Source of the DNA: Straminergon stramineum
Lineage: Eukaryota > Streptophyta > Bryopsida > Hypnales > Calliergonaceae
Length of the DNA: 64,000 bases
Direction: 5' to 3'
NCBI GenBank assembly: GCA_963920665.1
Contig: OY987263.1
Location: 42,071,218-42,135,217, forward strand
Shown: positions 59,442 to 64,000 of the stretch, piece by piece
How the letters are laid out: each line of letters begins with the position of its first letter
Position numbering within the stretch: the stretch's first letter is position 1
Position numbers and translations under genes: made by a program
The notes under the pieces: model-generated
The model's database searches: none
The model's input: the letters and a program-made list of their open reading frames with translations, nothing else
Told to the model about the DNA's origin: nothing

Positions 59442-59756
59442 CTTTCGGACGACAGGTGTGGTTGAGGGTGAGCATTCAGACTCTGTGTCCTCTAAACTGT
59501 GAGAGCTGCTTTTGTCGTCTTCATCAGAAACATCCACGACCTCGTCGTCTTTCTGTGGTGGTGGAGGTTCTTGAGGACCTTCATCTGCTGCATCTCCATA
59601 ACCTGTTGACTGCTCCGCAACGGGATCCTCTTCAGCCTCTTCCATTTCCTCATCACCATCCATGTGCAGCTCGTCCCAAATTTGCCTTGCGACCAATTGT
59701 CCTTTGGACTGGGCCTCGGAGTCATCAACAACTTCGAGTACCTTATTCAAAGTAGC
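59442..59756 (-). pseudogene. Acidic low-complexity exon of the decayed gene
   Basis: 105 codons, no stop. Very acidic (DGDEEMEEAEEDPVAEQ; DDEVVDVSDEDDKSSSHS) with a PPPPQ patch. Borders GACAG|GCT and AAG|GTCAGT, phase 0 both sides. The next intron (59336-59441) holds one palindrome, centre 59412. Confidence 0.7.
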
Positions 59757-59850
59757 CTGTCAGATTTGAACAAGCACAAGTTAGTGTGCCACCAAGACTC
59801 ACGCAAGAAGAATATAGTCCCATACAAGAAGAATACGAATGGTGACTTAC

Positions 59851-61191
59851 CAGTCTAAGAAACGTGAACTCTGGACCACCATTCACATTCACGATAACCA
59901 TATTCTCAGAGATATGGCCAGAAAAAATTTCATGCGCCGCTGCGATAGAGAACCACGGCATAATAGGGCGCCTGTACAAGGTACTGACTTCCTCCATATC
60001 CCGAGACAAATACACGGTTGGAATTTCTTGTGTGCCCAAGAAGAAGCTGTTGAAGCTACTCGTTGAGCCTTGGATTTGGTCGTACACGAAGAGGAACACA
60101 AGGAACACATTGTAATTTGCACCTGCAATGGGACAAGGAAAGCCATCCCCCACATCCGGAATGTAATTTATTACATGCCAGTCCCAGATACGAGCTTTAC
60201 ACTCGTCCCGACGCTTCTTCAAATGTGTGAGGACGTCGTGAAATCCAGCGGCATTCGTAATAAGAACCGCAGGCGATCATGCTCTCACAATTTGTCGATT
60301 GGCGTCCCTGTACTCAAGAGCATCAAACAAGCGCTTCAACTTGTGGTGCTCGAGGTATTTTGCACGCGCTCCAGCAGATGTGACCTCAAAGAGAAACTAG
60401 AAATACATGAGGGTTTTCCCTTCACCACGCCATGCTTTCACGGAGGCGTCCGTCATAATCTTCGTAATGTCCCAACTCTTCTCGTCCATAACTTTGCAGC
60501 GGTACTGATCTACGAAATCTTGAGACACGGCAACCTCGTTTGTTTCTTCTGCATGGTCGTTCATGAAGGACTCCCACATCCTTTTCACTGAATCTGGGCA
60601 CTCGTCGGGGTCACATGTTTTGTTCAGTGCCCTCGTTCGCTCTTCCAACCATACCTTCCCAAGTTCCGTTGCCATGCTCTTATCCACCCACTACTCAACC
60701 TGCTCCCGGGTTATTTTCTTCTCCGCCGCAAATTGATCCCATTCTTTGGCACTGTATGGAATGTAGTCCGGCTTCTTGCTCGGAAGAGGATGCTGCCTAT
60801 AATGGCACATGAACTCGTTCTTCATAGCCCTGACCTTCTTCTCTCGATTTGCTGCAACAATGAGAGGCATCAATGGTTGCCCAAAATCGTCCACATTGAG
60901 CGCTGTCTTCTTCATACATACCACTGCATTCTCAACCTGCTCCGCCAAATAGTTTATGTCCTCGTTGTGGAGTCCATACAAGGGCTTGTAGTCGCTATAG
61001 CTTAGCGGTTTTCTTCTGCTTTTCGATTTTGGACCATTCCCATCAGGAAGCTTTCCCAGCAGGAAATCCCTATCAATTTGGATCCACCGTTGCACATCGT
61101 CGTCATTCTCCATGAAGAGAAGAGGAATTCTCAAGTCCGGGTTAGGATTCTTGAATCCCGTGAATATTGTAGACATCACTGGATAGAACTC
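59851..61191 (-). pseudogene. Central exon of the decayed gene
   Basis: 447 codons in one frame with stops at 60691, 60397 and 60277. Segments between them read as folded protein (EFYPVMSTIFTGFKNPNPDL, YGLHNEDINYLAEQVENAVV, AGFHDVLTHLKKRRDECKAR, WDWHVINYIPDVG). Donor CTG|GTAAGT at 59850. Domain not recognised. Confidence 0.75.
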
Positions 61192-61592
61192 CTGCACATG
61201 GAAAATGTAACTATTAAAAATTATCGTCTTTGGAAACCAACACAGTATGTAAATCTCAACAGCATCGGCCATCGGGAGATCTCCCGTTGGTTTCCTGCTT
61301 GGGTGCAGGAGGAACCAGCGCTCTATATCTTGATAGCGTCAGGTAAGGCGTGGTCCAATATCTATCGGGAGATCTCCCGTTGATCGTGCAATGCAAGCCT
61401 GCTGTGCGACGAAACTGAGGAATCCCAACTTCAACAAAGACGACTGGAAATCCGGAGGCATCCTAAGATCGTCAGCTGGAAAGACATCGGGAGATCTCCC
61501 GATGCCGAGATATCGGGAGATATCCCGATGGCTTTGCATAGGCAACAAAAAAAGAAGGGACAATGATTTGACATTTTGCTAGGGACGCTTAC
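61192..61592 (-). other. Intron holding four palindromes
   Basis: GTAAGC donor at 61592 and CATGTGCAG acceptor at 61192. Palindrome centres at 61279, 61372, 61494 and 61520; the last has a GATATC core in place of GATCTC. The intron is free of other features. Confidence 0.8.
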
Positions 61593-62902
61593 ATTGTACT
61601 CGGCGGAGTACGTTTGACCTCCATACGTTGGCATGGGGCTCCCCATATCCTTCCACTTGATTCGAGCATGCGCAAGTTGCTTAGAGAAACTCTGCTCCTT
61701 CTGTTCCCCGGCGATATTCTGGTTCAACGCCTTGGAGAGATGCATCATATCATTCTTCTTGGTGGAGTACGGTTCCTAGATCGGAATTATGTTGAACGTC
61801 GAGGCCAGCTGCTTATCAGCTTCCGGGATATGTCTTGACTCAACCAACTCCCGGTGCGCTTGGACTGTGTGTTGACCGCCAATAATGTAGTAATGGGATT
61901 TGGCGGTCAGGCTTTCCCTCTTCGGACATGAATCCCAGAATTCCACGACATTGTCAATCCCGTATGGTCCTCTCTTTAGAGGTAGGATAGTAATGTATCG
62001 GTTTTCAAAATGATAGTCGGCATCAACGAGAATTCGATTCTTGATTCCCTTGAGGCGTTGGGGCTCAATGCCTCTATACACCAGTACGCCAGGAGGAGCC
62101 TTGTGAAGGTTCTTGTAGTGCACTCACAGTAGTTCACCTTTTGCATTGGCGAGTGGCTTCTTCTCCCACTTGTACATTGGTCTGAATACCTGGTTGTACA
62201 GCTTGTTGATTTCTTTAATCTCATCGGGCTCAAGCTTCCTCACCTCAGCATCTGTCATGTTCACGGTGCGATGCAATGTGAGCTTGATAGCCTTCGGCTT
62301 CTTTTTCCCCTTGCCCTTGCCCACTGGCTCCTCTACCACTTCATCTCCTGGTCCTCCGGCAATGGCTTTCCGCTTCTTTCCCTTCTTGCTAGGAGACGGC
62401 TTTGGAGGTGTGGGTGCAGCAGACTTCGGTTGTTGTCTGGTCTCGTCCAGAATGTCCCACTCATTCTTCATCTCCTGAGGAGTCCAGAAGTGGGTTCCGT
62501 CTGGTTTCTCTAAAAACCCCTTCCATGTAATACTCTCACACATGTCAAGATCCATGGTGGCGTAGTCTAGGATCAAACCATATTTCCTTCGCTCCTCAGT
62601 CTTGGGAACCATTTCTTTGACAATGACGAGGACTGTGGCGTTATCTAGACCCTGTAGCTCTAAGACAACTAACCCCTTTGTCATGTGACCTTTGTCGCTG
62701 AAGGTGAGCTTCGGGCATATGATGACTGTTCCATCTTCCTCCTCAATCCACTCAAGGCCCCAAGCTGAGACTTTCCGGTCGCATCGGAACACTGCTCCTG
62801 GGAAGTTCTCGCCATGATACCGATACGAATGCACCCAGCTATCGCAAAACTTGAACAGTTTTATAGGTGAGGCTTGTAGGGAATTCCTTTTTCACATTCA
62901 AG
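61593..62902 (-). pseudogene. Exon 1 (of those visible) of the decayed gene; ParB/DGQHR-like stretch
   Basis: Entered from an upstream intron (acceptor CTTGCGCAG, ending at 62903). LNVKKEFPTSLTYKTVQVLR then slips frame into DSWVHSYRYHGENFPGAVF. A basic, Pro/Lys-rich linker (KPSPSKKGKKRK, GKGKGKKKPK) follows. After the TGA at 62124 comes VHYKNLHKAPPGVLVYRGIE and then YYIIGGQHTVQAHREL, which loosely resembles the (G)GQ/ERR core of ParB-type and DGQHR domains; this is a shape match only. The exon ends AEYN at GTAAGC. Confidence 0.65.
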
Positions 62903-62969
62903 CTGCGCAAGAAGATAAAAAATATATTAGATTGACTGGATCACGATGAATCGAGTGTAATCTGAACAC

Positions 62970-63000
62970 CTTCTCTATATCAGGAGATCTCCCGATGATC
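62970..63000. repeat. Single palindrome unit upstream of the decayed gene
   Basis: Palindrome AGGAGATCTCCCGATGA, centre 62987, in the presumed intron or leader before the acceptor at 62903. It has one mismatch to the consensus on the left. Confidence 0.75.
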
Positions 63001-63140
63001 CTTTATATTTTCGACGTACTCGACTAGTAGTAATTCTATCCAAGGATAAATTCTACAGAAAATCGCACCGACCTATTGAATTTAAAGAAGATACCGGAAG
63101 ATATGTCCTTGCATTCAAATCCAAGATAGGTCGAATTTGG

Positions 63141-63555
63141 CATTGGGAGATCTCCCGTTGCATTCTAAACCCTTCATAAATCAAACCTGCCGTCGGGAGA
63201 TCTCCCGTTGCAGTTATATCCTTCATAAATCAAAGCTCGCATCGGGAGATCTCCCGTTCCATTCTCATTCGTCAAAATTCGAAGCTGGCATCGGGAGATC
63301 TCCCGTTGCATTATCATCCGTCATAATTCAAAGCTGGCATTGGGAGATCTCCCGTCGCATTGACATCCCTCAACATTCAAAGCTAGCATCGGGAGATCTC
63401 CCGTTGCCCCCTAAATCCGCCATAATTCATAGCTTGGCATCGAGAGATCTCCCGTGGAACTCACATCCTTGATTAGTCAAACCTGGCATCGGGAGATCTC
63501 CTGATGAAGCGCGCTTCTAAATTTATCAGAGCTAGCATCCGGAGATCTCCCGATG
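63141..63555. repeat. Palindrome array C, 49-bp period, 9 units
   Basis: Centres at 63150, 63200, 63249, 63298, 63347, 63396, 63447, 63496 and 63545; spacing 50, 49, 49, 49, 49, 51, 49, 49. The consensus unit is GCATCGGGAGATCTCCCGTTGC followed by a spacer that usually reads about 'attCaTcC.TcAtaaTtCAaagCTgG'. The right half of most units is CCCGTTG rather than CCCGATG. The regular spacing resembles a CRISPR array on sight, but the spacers are similar to one another, so it is a minisatellite. Confidence 0.95.
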
Positions 63556-64000
63556 TTCGGGTCTTGACCAGATGAGTAATGATGACCCTAATTTCGTTTA
63601 GCAGTTTCAGGATGCCTATGTGTAGAGGAAGGAGTCACTCTACCTGGAGTGTAAAGCATCGGGAGATCTCCCGATGCTTTCTTTAGTTTCTGACTTAAAA
63701 AGTTTATTCACCTGATTCTCTGCAGATTTTTTATCGCGTATGGTAAATATGTCTACAATCTATCGGGAGATCTCCCGATAATATTCATCTTGACTGAGTT
63801 TCATCTCTTACTCTTGCTTTTGTTTTTATCGGGAGATCTCCCGATGGTCTACTTGCGAAATAATTGACGACAGCAGTTAGAATACCAGTGTCATAATGAC
63901 GGTTCAGGGTTATTTCTCCACGAAGTGAACTCGCAGTGACAATGTACTGCATTTTTCTTAGTCGACTTTCATCGGGAGTTCTCCCGATGAACGGTTATAG
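63556..64000. repeat. Dispersed perfect palindromes beyond array C
   Basis: Four copies, centres 63666, 63770, 63836 and 63979 (spacing 104, 66, 143). They are closer to the full palindrome (ATCGGGAGATCTCCCGAT or longer) than those in array C; the last has a GAGTTCTC core. No gene lies in 62.9-64.0 kb and the cluster probably continues past the window. Confidence 0.85.

Larger units (their letters stand above)
57912..62902 (-). pseudogene. Decayed multi-exon gene of unknown family
   Basis: Exons 62902-61593, 61191-59851, 59756-59442 and 59335-57912 can be read with GT/AG borders and phase-0 joins, which argues that they were one gene. The frame is broken by in-frame stops at 62124 (TGA), 61776 (TAG), 60691 (TAG), 60397 (TAG), 60277 (TGA), 59078 (TGA) and 58763 (TAG), another TAG at 58308 if no splice lies there, a frameshift near 62845, and a one-base loss in a G run near 58430. 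Reading continues coherently past each stop. All stops are TGA or TAG, as expected if CGA, CAG or TGG codons suffered C-to-T change at methylated sites. The remaining codons look protein-like (HSYRYHGENF, VSAWGLEW, ITWKGFLEKPDGTHFWTP). I do not know the family. It runs straight toward the FCP1-like exon. Confidence 0.78.

Noticed and set aside
63137..63472. 111-codon plus-strand frame rich in GDLP, REISR and GRSP
   Set aside because: It consists of the 49-bp palindrome array itself, which lacks stops by its nature.
63141..63555. CRISPR-like array (regular palindromic repeats with spacers)
   Set aside because: Spacers are similar to one another, the host DNA is eukaryotic with introns, no cas-like gene is present, and the same palindrome occurs alone and in arrays of other period.

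Overview
The window looks like nuclear DNA of a land plant, most likely a bryophyte and probably a moss. Long AT-rich gene-poor stretches alternate with short GC-richer islands that hold intron-containing genes. The immune-receptor gene at 24-28 kb carries a TIR start (LSHSGAQKEFVEHLC) of the kind I associate with moss TNL proteins. No organism name can be proved from the sequence alone. No tRNA, rRNA or CRISPR array was recognised. || Five gene islands look intact. (1) 5.2-7.9 kb, minus: a TRAF-type zinc-finger/coiled-coil protein in about six exons. (2) 11.2-12.4 kb, plus: four exons with consistent splice phases encode a 249-aa protein with a CW zinc finger, four tandem 15-residue repeats that each carry a PCNA-interacting (PIP)-box-like core, and a C-terminal AT-hook. 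I know of no described protein with this architecture. (3) 12.9-13.9 kb, minus, convergent with (2): a three-exon DJ-1/PfpI protein resembling isonitrile hydratase. (4) 24.3-28.0 kb, plus: a four-exon TIR-NBS-LRR receptor of about 985 aa. (5) 37.9-39.1 kb, minus: an intronless F-box protein whose 3' end is tandemly triplicated downstream. || From 55.9 to 62.9 kb, minus, lies a long decayed multi-exon gene. Its exons join in compatible phase but are broken by six in-frame TGA/TAG codons, plus another at a possible splice boundary and two frameshifts. A near-terminal exon encodes an FCP1/SCP-like (NIF) phosphatase domain whose second catalytic Asp is Asn; a further exon may follow it. An upstream exon has a stretch that loosely resembles ParB/DGQHR folds. 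|| The most unusual structure in the window runs through and past this locus. A BglII-centred palindrome, consensus CATCGGGAGATCTCCCGATG, occurs about 31 times between 55.2 and 64.0 kb. It forms three separate tandem arrays with different unit lengths (about 59, 84 and 49 bp), sits in introns, and is built into a coding exon. Being palindromic, it is stop-free in all six frames and specifies the same three peptides from either strand. The same core sits inside a small terminal-inverted-repeat (TIR) element at 9.6-9.8 kb and a related element at 55.2-55.5 kb, which suggests it came from a mobile element. || The gene-poor DNA is rich in TIR and foldback elements: a 186-bp CACTA-like hairpin with a 53-bp perfect stem, a probable 2.0-kb PIF/Harbinger-type element with TAA target duplications, three copies of a GGGTNATTGCAAGAAA-ended family (one a 1.08-kb foldback), a 1.3-kb nested foldback at 43.7-45.0 kb, a Tc1/mariner transposase fragment, and several dispersed repeat pairs.
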